Notes under the pieces: generated by a model
Told to the model about the DNA's origin: nothing
What the model saw: the letters and a program-made list of their open reading frames with translations, nothing else
Databases searched by the model: none
From: Candidatus Rifleibacteriota bacterium
Lineage (GTDB): Bacteria > Riflebacteria > Ozemobacteria > Ozemobacterales > Ozemobacteraceae
DNA length: 64,000 bases
Direction of reading: 5' to 3'
Assembly: GCA_029564115.1 (NCBI GenBank)
Contig: JAKQQP010000533.1
Coordinates: 9,334 to 73,333 of the forward strand
Shown here: positions 34,267-44,428 of the stretch, in pieces
Numbering within the stretch: the first letter of the stretch is position 1
Layout of the letters: each line of letters starts with the position of its first letter
Program-made: the position numbers and the translations under genes

Positions 34267-35259
34267 ATGCAAAACAAACAGCCCGACTATTCTCGCCACA
34301 AAGCCAGTTTTTCACTGCTTGCACAAATTTTTCCTCATATCAGGCCATTTGCGCTGCTCTTCGGATCAGATAAAAAATTTGACCGTTCCAATGCCGTAAC
34401 CGGCATTATAATGCTGATTGCCAGGACTGTTCTGGCGCTGGTTATCTTTTTTCTGCTGAGTGCCGCGTTTGTCTGGCTCGACTCTTATCTTCCCGGCTAC
34501 GGCATCAAAGACGGCCTGCACAAAATTGCTGCAATAATTGTCGGCCTGCCGGTCATGCTTATCGTAATTCTCTCATTGAACCAGGCATTCGACCTTTTTT
34601 ATCTGCTCGTTACCGGCGACGAATTCGACAAAGCAGGCAACAGCCTGAAGTCGGTTAAAATATTCATGCTCGTCTTTGGCTTCGTCGGCGGCCTTTTTCT
34701 TGCCGGTTACGGGTATTACAAATACCTCATGTATGACCTCGAACGAGGCTGGGCAAACGAAAAAATCGCTGAACAGAACGAATTACTGGCGCTGATGAAA
34801 AAGGGCCGAGCCATTTGGAACAGGCAGATAACATCCGGACCAAACGAACAGATCGATTTGACGGGCGTCGATCTTTCTCAAAAAGAGTTTAAGGGCTTTT
34901 TTTTCGGCTATGCCGACTTTACAGGCTGCAACCTGACCGATACCGTTTTTGACGATTGCAACCTGGGTTATGCTACCTTTGACGAAGCAGTATGCCACGG
35001 CACAGTCTTCAAAAACTCTTACCTCTACGGCGCAGAATTCAATAAAACGGACTGTAAAAACATCGATCTGAGCAACGCAGCGGCGGTGCCACAGAATTTC
35101 AGAGGCGCCGGCATAGCCGAAGAAGAGCTGGCAAAGCTGGTCGAACCAGGTCGGTCGCGCTGGCACGGGGTTAAGTGGTTTGACTTCCACTCTGACGAAT
35201 GGCTCAGAGAAAAAGGATTCTACACCGATGGTCGCGAATCCATGCAATTAACTTTCTGA
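34267..35259 (+). CDS. Membrane protein with pentapeptide-repeat domain
   Basis: 330 residues. Three membrane helices lie at about 46-65, 85-105 and 135-155. The C-terminal cytoplasmic part (about 198-285) is a short pentapeptide-repeat domain, reading AxLxx-like units such as [26 protein letters not shown], and [15 protein letters not shown] right-handed beta-helix of about two to three coils is expected. Such domains are seen in proteins that mimic DNA or bind partners. The gene is followed by the sirtuin gene 17 bases later with its own ribosome site, so they form an operon. Function unknown. Confidence 0.75.
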   Translation: MQNKQPDYSRHKASFSLLAQIFPHIRPFALLFGSDKKFDRSNAVTGIIMLIARTVLALVIFFLLSAAFVWLDSYLPGYGIKDGLHKIAAIIVGLPVMLIVILSLNQAFDLFYLLVTGDEFDKAGNSLKSVKIFMLVFGFVGGLFLAGYGYYKYLMYDLERGWANEKIAEQNELLALMKKGRAIWNRQITSGPNEQIDLTGVDLSQKEFKGFFFGYADFTGCNLTDTVFDDCNLGYATFDEAVCHGTVFKNSYLYGAEFNKTDCKNIDLSNAAAVPQNFRGAGIAEEELAKLVEPGRSRWHGVKWFDFHSDEWLREKGFYTDGRESMQLTF

Positions 35260-35276
35260 CCAGTCAGGAGACACGA

Positions 35277-36026
35277 ATGATCAAAGAAGCTGCACGTCTG
35301 ATCTGTGAAAGCAAACACCTTTGCGCCTTTACCGGTGCCGGTATATCTGTCGAAAGCGGTATTCCGCCATTCAGAGGCCCGGGCGGTCTCTGGAACAGCT
35401 ATAACCCTGATTTTATAGAAATCAACCATTTTTACCGCTACCCCACCGAATCATGGCAGCTGATAAAAGAGATCTTCTATGATTTTTTCGGGCAGGCCAG
35501 CCCCAATGCGGCTCACATTGCCCTGGCCAACCTCGAAAAAATGGGGTTGCTCAAGGCGATCATTACTCAGAACATCGACAATCTGCACCAGACAGCAGGA
35601 AGCACGGTCGTTCACGAGTTTCACGGAACTTTGAGTCACCTCGTTTGCCTGGATTGTCACAAACGCTTCCGCCTCGATCAAATCGACATGACCAATCTGC
35701 CACCCGAATGCCCCGAATGTGTTGTTGGCCTCATCAAGCCTGACTTCATCTTTTTTGGCGAAGATATTCCTGAACCGGCACGTTCAAACTCTTTGGCCGA
35801 AGCTCGAAATGCCGATGTCATGATCGTTGTCGGCACAACCGGAGAAGTCATGCCAGCCTGCACGCTCCCCTATCTTGCCCAGGAAAAAGGGGCCCGAATC
35901 ATCGAGGTAAACATCGCCCCTTCTGCTTACACCGGGGCAATAACCGATATTTTTCTGCAGGGGCCGGCAACTGCGATGTTGAAAAATCTAGTTGCAGAAG
36001 TGGAAGCCATAACATTGCCTGCCTGA
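35277..36026 (+). CDS. Sir2-family NAD-dependent protein deacylase (class with zinc ribbon)
   Basis: 249 residues. The Rossmann signature CAFTGAGISVESGIPPFRG, NAD-binding TQNIDNLHQTAG, catalytic His in VHEFHGTLSH, and the four-Cys zinc ribbon (CLDCHKRF and CPECVVG) are all present, so it should be an active CobB/sirtuin-like deacylase. Start ATG at 35277 with AGGAG seven bases upstream. It follows the pentapeptide-repeat gene by 17 bases. The targets cannot be read from sequence. Confidence 0.92.
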   Translation: MIKEAARLICESKHLCAFTGAGISVESGIPPFRGPGGLWNSYNPDFIEINHFYRYPTESWQLIKEIFYDFFGQASPNAAHIALANLEKMGLLKAIITQNIDNLHQTAGSTVVHEFHGTLSHLVCLDCHKRFRLDQIDMTNLPPECPECVVGLIKPDFIFFGEDIPEPARSNSLAEARNADVMIVVGTTGEVMPACTLPYLAQEKGARIIEVNIAPSAYTGAITDIFLQGPATAMLKNLVAEVEAITLPA

Positions 36027-36034
36027 TGAGAATC

Positions 36035-36928
36035 TCAGCGGGTCAGTTCTTGCAGAAGCTTTCGCACAGCCAGTTCTTTCGCCTTGGCTTCGACTTCGAT
36101 GGTAATATCTAGATTGCGCCATTCTTCAGGGAAATCTGCAATATCGATATAATCGTGGTGCCTGTGGGTCTGCCCGCCACCCCAGCCGTTTATCGGGCTC
36201 GACAAATGAAACATCGGTTCTCTTTGCCAGGTGGCGATCGCTTCTTCAGTCGCCCGCTCCACACTCAAGCCATCGCCTAACACGCGATGATGATGCACGT
36301 CATACACCAGCGGAACCCCAAGCTTGTGGCACAGAGGCAGCAAATCAGACGGCGTATAAGTTTTATCGTCGTTTTCGATGGTCAACAGCCTGCGTGCCTC
36401 TGGCGAGAGCCTGGCAAAAGATTCGGCAAACCTCGCCAGCGCCGCCGGCTTGTCTCCGTAACCGCCGCCGGCGTGAATATTGATTACATCGGCACCGACC
36501 CAGCCGGCGACTTCTGTCTGATACTCGATTTCTGCCAGAGAACTGGCGACGACTTCAGACTTCGGGGAATTCAGCACCACAAACTGGTCGGGGTGTAAAG
36601 AAGCCCGCAAACTGTTCTTTTTGAGAAATCGGCCACACTCTTTGAACAATGCCACGATCTCTGCGCCGTCAGGCAGGTCTTTGACCACATAACCCGCCTG
36701 CGGATGAGTTTTCAGAGGCAAAATCTGGCTGTTTATTCGAAAACAGCCAATACCGTTCTGATGGCAGAACTTGAAGGCCTGCAGTAGTGCGCGGGCGTTG
36801 CCGAGACATATATCCCCGAGCTTTTCGAGTTGCTCAGCCCGACTTTTTTTTAGCAGATGAGTTGCGGTCGTGGTTCTGAATTTGATCGGCTCTTCTACAA
36901 ACAGACAGCATAAGCCAAGCCTGATCAT
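36035..36928 (-). CDS. uvsE: UV-damage endonuclease UvsE (UvdE)
   Basis: 297 residues, the usual length. UvsE is a TIM-barrel nuclease that nicks DNA 5' of UV photoproducts. The sequence shows MIRLGLCCLF at the start, FRINSQILPLKTHP, SLHPDQFVVLNSP, NIHAGGGYGDK, LTIENDDKTYTPSDLL, VYDVHHHRV and HLSSPINGWGGGQTHRHHDYI. These are the metal-binding His, Glu and Asp residues conserved in this family. The ATG overlaps the stop of the upstream protease gene (TGATG), which implies translational coupling. That neighbour is a secreted protein and unrelated to repair, so the pairing is odd. Confidence 0.93.
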   Translation of the reverse strand: MIRLGLCCLFVEEPIKFRTTTATHLLKKSRAEQLEKLGDICLGNARALLQAFKFCHQNGIGCFRINSQILPLKTHPQAGYVVKDLPDGAEIVALFKECGRFLKKNSLRASLHPDQFVVLNSPKSEVVASSLAEIEYQTEVAGWVGADVINIHAGGGYGDKPAALARFAESFARLSPEARRLLTIENDDKTYTPSDLLPLCHKLGVPLVYDVHHHRVLGDGLSVERATEEAIATWQREPMFHLSSPINGWGGGQTHRHHDYIDIADFPEEWRNLDITIEVEAKAKELAVRKLLQELTR

Positions 36929-38724
36929 CAGTGTTCAATTTTGTTGAATTTAAGCATGGCACTGACTGCCTTGCCGAATTCAGAACGTTTCAAAGCTTCG
37001 CTCTTGTCAATTTCAGCCGCGACCATGGCGACAAAAGCCTTGTCACTGCGCACAGATGCCAGCGTTTTGAGCAGGCTTTCTCTGATAGTCTCTTCATTTG
37101 CAGCAAGAAAATCAGTATAGCTGTCGTCTTTGCCGAATATTTTTTTGAACATGCCCCCCCGACGTTCTGCCAGTGTTTTGAGAGTCGACTCGTAGTGAGC
37201 CAGTTCGATGACGTTACCGTTGCTGATCAGGTAACGACGCACATAACCTTCAGATTCTTCGGGGGTATAAAAATAACGACGGGCATAGGCAATCTGCAGA
37301 GTCGTCACATCACCGTCAAGCCGAATCTTGAGCTGCGAAGCCGGTTTAGACGCAAGCACACGACCGTTAACTTTTACTTCAAGGCGTTCGGGGGCAATAC
37401 CGCGACCTTCGGCAGTTTTAAACTGAATTGTCGCTTCTTTGTTTTTGACGCTGACTTCAGAGAGAATGCGGTGCGGGAAAAATATGCCCTGATAAAAGAA
37501 TTTTGCGGGAAAAGCACGAAGAGCCGGGCCATAAAAACTGTCTTCAAGATAATCGCGGCGGTTTTTGCCGAAAGTTTCGCAATACACCACCACCGGTTCA
37601 CCCTTGAGTTTGCCGGTGCCGACAATGTTAACGGCATGCACTCCCTGCAGCGTCAGAGAAACCTTGTCGCTGAAAAGCCGAGAAGTATGCTGTGCATACA
37701 TAATGCCGTATTTCTGAAGGTCACTGCGAATCTTCTCAATGGTTCCGTTGCTGCGGTTGAAAGAATTAGAGAACGGCAGATCCATGCCAAAACCGTTAGC
37801 TGGCACTTTCCAGGTTTTATCGGTTTGCAGCGGGTCATTGATCTGCCCGGGCAGTTTGACCGAACTCATGATCCAGGCGTAATGCTTCGGGGAGTAGGCT
37901 ATTTTTTCGCCGGTTACACGATCATGACCGGTTTCTTTGATAAAACTGTAAGGGCACTTGGGAAAACTGAAATAGAGACTTTCGACCAGACGCGGGTTAG
38001 TGCCGTATTCGCGGGCGCCGTTCACAAAAGAGTCATAGCTGCCAAGGCGGTTGCCCTGGGCCACGTTCCACCAGTCGCTGGCAAGACTGGCCGCGTAAGA
38101 AAGACACTTTGAAGACCCGGTTCTTCTGCCCAGATGCGATTTAAGACCAACTGTAGCTGTGTATGCCGAGAGTTCTTCCTGGGTCTTACTGGGAAGATGG
38201 TCGAGATAATCGATCAAAAACAGATCGGTCAGATCAGACTTTTCTACAGGAACCCCAGCACTATAACCGTCTTTCAAGGGCATCAGCTCTGCAAGTTCAG
38301 GCAATTGTGCAATGTCTGGAGTTGTTTCCCATTTGTCGCGGTCGACCACGAACAATGGTTTGAGGTTTTTATCCCAGACGAGGTATGAAATAATCTGCCG
38401 ACCATCGGCTGAAAGCTGAAAAAAACCACCGACTTTGTCGGCATCCAGCTGCAAAGGAACAAGGATCTTGGCGGGACGACCGTTGAACACAAGCGTTCTG
38501 GGAGCAGCAGCTTCGCTGTAGTTTCTGAGAAGTTTAAGCAGATCTTTTTCGAAATCAGAAAACCGGCCGAGCTTACCAGCATACTCAGAGCGACCTGCCA
38601 ATACGGCTTTTATTTCTGTGGCAACGGTTCTGGCCGCCGTTATTTCAGACTGGCTGGCTGCAAATGTCAGGCCGGAAATCATAACCATGGCAAGTAAAAG
38701 GCCGGTTAACCAGATTCGCTTCAT
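36928..38724 (-). CDS. Secreted papain-like cysteine peptidase (putative)
   Basis: 598 residues with a signal peptide (1-23). A papain-like catalytic set is visible: the Cys in RTGSSKCLSYAASLASDWW (about 207), the His in GVHAVNIVGTGK and the Glu/Asn-containing turn YCETFGKNRRDY that follows. Papain-family enzymes have the same order Cys-His-Asn. The first 190 residues could be a propeptide or a substrate-binding domain. A beta-rich part (430-510) and a helical tail follow. It should act outside the cytoplasm on proteins or wall peptides. Ribosome site GGGGGT; its stop overlaps the uvsE start. Confidence 0.65.
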   Translation of the reverse strand: MKRIWLTGLLLAMVMISGLTFAASQSEITAARTVATEIKAVLAGRSEYAGKLGRFSDFEKDLLKLLRNYSEAAAPRTLVFNGRPAKILVPLQLDADKVGGFFQLSADGRQIISYLVWDKNLKPLFVVDRDKWETTPDIAQLPELAELMPLKDGYSAGVPVEKSDLTDLFLIDYLDHLPSKTQEELSAYTATVGLKSHLGRRTGSSKCLSYAASLASDWWNVAQGNRLGSYDSFVNGAREYGTNPRLVESLYFSFPKCPYSFIKETGHDRVTGEKIAYSPKHYAWIMSSVKLPGQINDPLQTDKTWKVPANGFGMDLPFSNSFNRSNGTIEKIRSDLQKYGIMYAQHTSRLFSDKVSLTLQGVHAVNIVGTGKLKGEPVVVYCETFGKNRRDYLEDSFYGPALRAFPAKFFYQGIFFPHRILSEVSVKNKEATIQFKTAEGRGIAPERLEVKVNGRVLASKPASQLKIRLDGDVTTLQIAYARRYFYTPEESEGYVRRYLISNGNVIELAHYESTLKTLAERRGGMFKKIFGKDDSYTDFLAANEETIRESLLKTLASVRSDKAFVAMVAAEIDKSEALKRSEFGKAVSAMLKFNKIEH

Positions 38725-38777
38725 TTGTACCCCCAGAATTCAAGAATATCTTTGTATTATACTGGCTGTTTTCAAAA

Positions 38778-41700
38778 TCAGCAAATTTGCCCGGCCCGGC
38801 GATTGTTGTGGTGTTCCCTGACCTGGCAGGCAAAGGTATCGAGCTGCATCTGCCGACCGGGGTTGTCATTGCCGGCAAAAACAGCCGTAATAATAGGAAG
38901 ACTCTGGTGGTCATGGCGAATTTTCTCGATTATTGCCTCGGAAGCATTGCCAACCATGCAATTGAAGCAGATGGCGTTAATTATGCCGTCGGCGCCACGC
39001 TCGGCAAAATCAACGATTTTTGCGATATTGACCAGCAGGAGCTCATGCTGAATATTGCTCATATAAGGTTTTGCCAGTCTCAGCATCTCGCGGTAACCAG
39101 GTTCATGCATTCGCAAAACTCTTCGGCCTGCAGCATTACGAAGCTTCCAGGCTCCAAACATGGCTCTGAGAGCGATAGTGCCGCTAACAAGAATATCACC
39201 AAGGTCAAAGCGCGATAAACTGTGCAAAAAACTCGAGGCAATACCGCAATCGAGCAGATCTATCTGTGATGGTGACGGCCAGACCTCAAAGCCCTGGCGT
39301 TCCAGCCACTCATAAAGATTGTTGTTGGCAACCTCATTAACTTTGGTATAGAGATCGCCGGCGATCCCCACCAGCGGGCGCGACCGACTGCGATCGACCG
39401 GAACCTTCGCAAAAGCGGCAAGGGCTCTGTCGAGTGCCGGAACGACATTTCCGGATGCCACTCCTTTTCGAATCTGTAATAGGCTCTGGCGATGCAACTC
39501 TGATGTCATACCCGGATTCAATTCATATGCCCTGGTCTCGCAGCTGGCCTTAACCAGAGCATCTATTGCCAGCAGCCCCTCATAGAGCAGCTGCATTTCG
39601 GATAAACCAAAAGCTCTGGTCAAATCTGTTCCGGTGAGCGAGCTGAGGCGAATATTTCTTATGCCAAGCTCTCTGAGCAACAACTGAATATTGTTACCAT
39701 ACTGCGTCAAAAGGCAGGGAAAAGTCACGCTGGGAAAATGATAAACCAGCTCTCGCTCAGGATTTGCATGATGCAGCTGAATCAGATCGCCAACAACCAT
39801 TGCATAGGGACTGCACTCTTTGCCAAGCGAATACTTTTCGCCCAGAAGTCGTATATTCGGCTCGGGCAAAGGTAGAATCTCGACATTGTAACCGACGTGT
39901 TCCCAGATCCCGGCATAGGCATAGACATAATCACTCCAGTAAGGCATAAAAACCGGAGCTGTCTTTTCAGGAATCATGGCAACCGAAGCAGGCAGACACG
40001 CAGGCTCACGCACTTCGTAACGCCGCTGTCCAACATTGTTAAGCTGATCTATAAAAGCTTCCAGACGTGTCATCAAACCAGCCTCGCCACGGTGCTCATC
40101 AAATTCAACCACAAGGTGCGGCTTATTCTGCAACCAGGGTTCGAGCTGCCTGAAAGTGAAAGCATCGAGGGCGCAGCCATAATTCGAAGTCAGCAAAGGG
40201 AAAATGTTCTCGGTGGCAGCGCAGGCAGAAGCAGCCCGGAAAACTTCCGCCGAGAGTTCCCAGGGGAGAAGACATGCACAATCATCTACCTTCAGCGGCA
40301 GCAAAGAAAGCGGAATTGCGAGAATTCCAAGGCGACGCAGGCGCTCGAACAACCCCAGGTTCAAATACGAATCAAACAAATTGTATGGCTTGCCAATCAC
40401 GCCAAAAACGTGGCTGTATTCGCCGGCTGCCAGCAGAACGGCAGCTTTTCGTCGCATTTTCTCGACAAAGGCATGATTTTCGCGCATTGCCGCCCTGTAA
40501 GCAGATCTAACCCGGTCTTCCGACACCATTAAATCAGGCAGACAAACAGAAAAACCTTCAACAAAGCTGTCTTCATCGTTCATTGAAAGAACAGGAGAAA
40601 GAATTCTCGGCCCCGACCTGACATTGACCATGAATGGCAACGCCATGGCGTAGGGGCAGGCATAGGAATGCTCGTTATCAGAACCCGGCAGACGCATGAT
40701 CGAAGGCAAAAAGATGAAATCAGGCCTGGCAGATTGCAGCGAAACCACATGACCCGCCATCAGCTTTACCGGCAGACAAACACTGGCCGGCAAATGTTTC
40801 AGCCCCTGTGTAAGAATTTCTGCTGAAGTTTGCTCTGACAAGATTGCAGCACAACCAAGCTCTGTAAAAAATGTACCCCAGAAAGGCAGATAGCCCATCA
40901 GAGTCGAAGCCCGCGGCACCCCGATCTTAACAGCCTGTGACAGATGAGCCGTAAAATAAGCTTCACAACCATTAACATATTCAGCCGCCAGGTTAGGAAT
41001 GCGGCATTCTGCCGCCATTAAGCCACCACTGCTGGTATAACGCTCACAGGTATCGCCGTAGTAGATTTTACAGCCCCCCTGCTCTATCAGGCTGACTTCA
41101 CAGTTATTCGAACACTGATGGCAGTGAAACGTGGTAATTTTGGCATCATCAGTGCAATCTAAACCTCGAAAACCGGATGGAGCAACGCCGATATAACTTT
41201 TAGCGGCTATTGCAGCCCCAATTGCCCCGGAAATTCGATTATAAGGCATTACAAAAACCGGCTGTTGCAGAATCTGCTCAAAAGCCGCGACAACAGCCGA
41301 GTTTGATGCCACACCACCTTGAAACGCAACTTTTTGGCCGATTGGCCTGTTGCCAACGACCTTTTCGAGATAGTTGCGAACGATTGAATAAGCAAGCCCG
41401 GCACAGATATCAGCGAGGTCTTTCCCCTGCTGCAAAGCGTTGCAGACTTCAGTTTCCATAAACACTGTACAGTGCGAACCGAGGTCTGCCGGCGACAATC
41501 CGGCGAACGCAAGTTCTTCAAATTCGCCGATAATGTCAATACCCATTTCGGCGGCCTGTTCTTCGAGAAAAGAGCCGGTTCCAGCTGCACAGACCTTATT
41601 CATGAGAAAATCGCTGACGCAGTTGTCGCGCACCGAAATAAACTTCGAATCCTGCCCACCTATTTCAAATATGGTATCGATATCATCGAAGTAATGCTGT

Positions 41701-42905
41701 ATTCCGAGAAACTGGCAGGTGATCTCGTTTTTCACAATGTCAGCGCCGAGTATTTTGCCGGCAAGATGACGGCCGCTGCCGGTAGTGCCGCAACCCAGAA
41801 CTTTCAGACCACCGGCAAATCTGCTTTTAATTATCGCCAGCCCTTCCTTGAGCACCTCGACAGGGCGACCCCTGGTTGGCAGATAAACAGACGAAATAAG
41901 CTCACCATTTGCCGCAATGACAGCCAGATCAGTGCTGACCGAACCAATATCAACGCCCAGATAGCCCGCCATAGGCAAATGAAAAATTTCATCAGGCTCA
42001 TGCAATCTAGTAACGGCAACCCTTTTTAGAGCTGGGAGCGCCACCATTTCGCCAGCCCGGCTCACGGAAAGATCACGCAGAATTTCTGCAATAATGGCCG
42101 GTGTCAGCTGCTCAGCATCCGACTGCTCTGCCAGATAAGCCGCCCCGACTGCTCCTTCCAGGCCAGGAAATGGTGAAACAACTACACTTTGCGGATCATG
42201 TAAAACCGGAATCTCTTTAAAGGCCTTGATAATGCCACTATTGGCAGCGCAACCACCGGCGATGAATACCGGGGGTTCAAGGTCACGACCTTTGAGAAGC
42301 ATCGCCTGAAAATTTCGGCAGATGGCCCGGCACATCGCCCCGGCCAGTTCTGCCACGTTCTCGCCTTTCTGCTGCATGTGAATCATGTCTGATTTGGCAA
42401 AAACGGCGCAACGCCCGGCAATCGTCAAATTCTTTTCGCAACAGCCACCAATTTTCGACAACTCATCTATGCTCAACTTGAGGCGGCCGGCCTGCTGTTC
42501 GATAAACATACCACTGCCTGCCGCGCAGGCATCATTCATCGAAAATTCCTTGATAGTTCCTTTGCTGTCGCGGTCCAGGACAATAAATTTGGCATTCTGA
42601 CCACCTATTTCTACAATCTGACAGCCGTTGAAGCCAAGCTGGCGGGCGCCGACAGCCACAGCAATAATGGCATTAACAAGCAACTGGCCGCGAGCATTCC
42701 AGGCAGACGAGCCAGAAATGCCAGTCAAACCAATTTTAAAGCTTTCTCCGGGAAACTGGCGTTCTATATCTCCGAGAAAGGCGCATATTGCCCCCAGATC
42801 ATCAGAGCTTTTTCGCCGGTAAAGCATGAGTGAGCTAACTTTGCCATCTTCAAGCAACAGCCCCTTGGTGTACACAGAGCCAAAATCAAAGCCGAGCGTT
42901 TTCAC
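38778..42905 (-). CDS. Giant 2-hydroxyacyl-CoA dehydratase activase (double ASKHA domain plus HgdB-like part)
   Basis: About 1375 residues. Two BadF/HgdC-type ASKHA ATPase domains lie in tandem: the first starts TLGFDFGSVYTKGLLLEDG and has EIGGQNAKFIVLD and DACAAGSGMFIEQQ, the second starts YLGVDIGSVSTDLAVI and has EIGGQDSKFISVRDN and VCAAGTGSFLEEQ. Each has the Cys in CAAG/CAAGTG that binds the bridging 4Fe-4S cluster. A Cys-rich zinc/iron segment (CHQCSNNCEVSLIEQ) follows, then a C-terminal region resembling the dehydratase component (HgdB-like). Such long proteins are known but their substrate is unknown. The family drives electrons with ATP for radical dehydration. I choose the GTG at 42905, with GAGAGG upstream; a frame to 43001 has no site. 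Confidence 0.85.
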   Translation of the reverse strand: MKTLGFDFGSVYTKGLLLEDGKVSSLMLYRRKSSDDLGAICAFLGDIERQFPGESFKIGLTGISGSSAWNARGQLLVNAIIAVAVGARQLGFNGCQIVEIGGQNAKFIVLDRDSKGTIKEFSMNDACAAGSGMFIEQQAGRLKLSIDELSKIGGCCEKNLTIAGRCAVFAKSDMIHMQQKGENVAELAGAMCRAICRNFQAMLLKGRDLEPPVFIAGGCAANSGIIKAFKEIPVLHDPQSVVVSPFPGLEGAVGAAYLAEQSDAEQLTPAIIAEILRDLSVSRAGEMVALPALKRVAVTRLHEPDEIFHLPMAGYLGVDIGSVSTDLAVIAANGELISSVYLPTRGRPVEVLKEGLAIIKSRFAGGLKVLGCGTTGSGRHLAGKILGADIVKNEITCQFLGIQHYFDDIDTIFEIGGQDSKFISVRDNCVSDFLMNKVCAAGTGSFLEEQAAEMGIDIIGEFEELAFAGLSPADLGSHCTVFMETEVCNALQQGKDLADICAGLAYSIVRNYLEKVVGNRPIGQKVAFQGGVASNSAVVAAFEQILQQPVFVMPYNRISGAIGAAIAAKSYIGVAPSGFRGLDCTDDAKITTFHCHQCSNNCEVSLIEQGGCKIYYGDTCERYTSSGGLMAAECRIPNLAAEYVNGCEAYFTAHLSQAVKIGVPRASTLMGYLPFWGTFFTELGCAAILSEQTSAEILTQGLKHLPASVCLPVKLMAGHVVSLQSARPDFIFLPSIMRLPGSDNEHSYACPYAMALPFMVNVRSGPRILSPVLSMNDEDSFVEGFSVCLPDLMVSEDRVRSAYRAAMRENHAFVEKMRRKAAVLLAAGEYSHVFGVIGKPYNLFDSYLNLGLFERLRRLGILAIPLSLLPLKVDDCACLLPWELSAEVFRAASACAATENIFPLLTSNYGCALDAFTFRQLEPWLQNKPHLVVEFDEHRGEAGLMTRLEAFIDQLNNVGQRRYEVREPACLPASVAMIPEKTAPVFMPYWSDYVYAYAGIWEHVGYNVEILPLPEPNIRLLGEKYSLGKECSPYAMVVGDLIQLHHANPERELVYHFPSVTFPCLLTQYGNNIQLLLRELGIRNIRLSSLTGTDLTRAFGLSEMQLLYEGLLAIDALVKASCETRAYELNPGMTSELHRQSLLQIRKGVASGNVVPALDRALAAFAKVPVDRSRSRPLVGIAGDLYTKVNEVANNNLYEWLERQGFEVWPSPSQIDLLDCGIASSFLHSLSRFDLGDILVSGTIALRAMFGAWKLRNAAGRRVLRMHEPGYREMLRLAKPYMSNIQHELLLVNIAKIVDFAERGADGIINAICFNCMVGNASEAIIEKIRHDHQSLPIITAVFAGNDNPGRQMQLDTFACQVREHHNNRRAGQIC

Positions 42906-43055
42906 AAGCCTCTCTCCCACTACTGTATATATTCTGGTCGACCCGATAGACTCGTTTATCTGCTTAATGCCATGGCTCAATCTGATCGGGTCGAAGGTCA
43001 AATCCTCATCAAAACTTCAACCGCTTTTTATCGTTAAGACGTCGATGTACTTTGA

Positions 43056-44171
43056 TCAGGTTAGATCGCTCTCGGCCTGATCTGATCCTGATTTGTGCAA
43101 AGTATCTCTGATGCAGGCAAGATCATAGTTTATCTCTCTGAAAGCTTCGACAACAACCGGGTCGAAATGCGACCCCGACAGCTCATAAATTATGCCGCAG
43201 GAAGTTTCGTGCGAAAATGCCTGCTTATAAGGACGCTGCGAGCGCAAAGCATCGTAGACATCTGAAATAGCCATAATTCTGGCGCACAAGGGGATTTCCT
43301 CCCCGACAAGCCCGTCCGGGTAACCCTTGCCATTCCACTTTTCGTGATGAGAGCGGGTCAGGGCAATTCCAATGTTTAAAAATTCGTTGTCAGGAAATCT
43401 GCCGCGAATGCTTTCTAAGGTCTTAACCCCGATCATCACGTGGGTTTTCATTATTTCAAATTCTTCAGATGTGAGGGTGCCAGGCTTGAGAAGAATATTA
43501 TCGCGAATGCCAACTTTACCGATGTCGTGAAGAGGTGCCGAAAAATAAAGATTGTTAATAAAGCCGTCAGTTATAACGTCGCCGTATGGCGAATTTTTGC
43601 GCAGCTGCTCGGCAATCGCCCGACAAAAGTCCTGGGTTCTTCCGATGTGGCAGCCGGTAGCATCGTCACGCGATTCTGCCAGGTTCGCAAGGGCAATGAT
43701 AGTTGAAAGCTGTGCGTCGGATATTTCCTGAATCTTTTCGCGAACGAGGTCTTCAAGATTGCTGGTGTGTTTCTGCAGTTCCTGCTGCATACTACGAAGC
43801 TTCAGATGAGTCTTAACCCTGGCGAGAACTTCTTCGGCCCGATATGGCTTGGTCACATAATCGACCCCGCCATTGGAAAAAGCACGTACCTTTTCTTCAG
43901 CCTCTGTCAGACCGCTGATAAAAATGACCGGTATCTGCTCAAAAAGATGGTTGGTTTTAAGCCTTCGGCAAAGCTCAAAACCATCCATTTCCGGCATGGA
44001 AATATCGAGAATGAAAAGATCTGGAGGCTCAACAACAGCATGCGTCAAAGCCTGAAGCCCGCTTGAAAAAGCAGCGACGGCGAATCCGGCCGATTCAAGA
44101 ATGAGCTGTATCATACTCAGACTTTCATGGGTGTCGTCTACAACCAATATTTTATTTTTCTGGTTTTCCAT
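43056..44171 (-). CDS. Response regulator with HD-GYP c-di-GMP phosphodiesterase domain
   Basis: 371 residues. The receiver domain (1-125) has the phosphoacceptor Asp56 in LFILDISMPEMDG and Lys108 in YVTKPYRAEE. A coiled coil (about 128-155) leads to an HD-GYP domain. It has LHDIGKVGI (His214-Asp215 region) and HHEKWNGKGYPDG (GYP at about 283-285). This fits a cyclic di-GMP phosphodiesterase controlled by phosphorylation. It is an orphan: the hybrid kinase gene at 44429 is divergent and is the natural candidate partner. The ribosome site reads GGGGGGAT upstream of the ATG. Confidence 0.93.
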   Translation of the reverse strand: MENQKNKILVVDDTHESLSMIQLILESAGFAVAAFSSGLQALTHAVVEPPDLFILDISMPEMDGFELCRRLKTNHLFEQIPVIFISGLTEAEEKVRAFSNGGVDYVTKPYRAEEVLARVKTHLKLRSMQQELQKHTSNLEDLVREKIQEISDAQLSTIIALANLAESRDDATGCHIGRTQDFCRAIAEQLRKNSPYGDVITDGFINNLYFSAPLHDIGKVGIRDNILLKPGTLTSEEFEIMKTHVMIGVKTLESIRGRFPDNEFLNIGIALTRSHHEKWNGKGYPDGLVGEEIPLCARIMAISDVYDALRSQRPYKQAFSHETSCGIIYELSGSHFDPVVVEAFREINYDLACIRDTLHKSGSDQAESDLT

Positions 44172-44428
44172 TCTGATCCCCCCATAACATTACGCGGTCG
44201 AGCACTTTGACATTTTACCAGAAAAACCGCTGGCCCTGCGTCAAAATTTTCCTCTCCCTGAAATACGAGAAAGAAACCCGCATTAGCCGAAAATTCATTG
44301 AATGCTGTATCAGCAAATTTTCATTTTTGCCCTGCAGGAATCTATAATCTGTTGAACCTTGCAGGATTGCCTGCTAGAATAAAACAGTAACAAAAATACG
44401 AATTAACTTATTAAACAGGACTTTGAGA

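Noticed and set aside
36931..38112. Plus-strand open frame of 393 residues
   Set aside because: It is antisense to the papain-like protease with a signal peptide and ribosome site.
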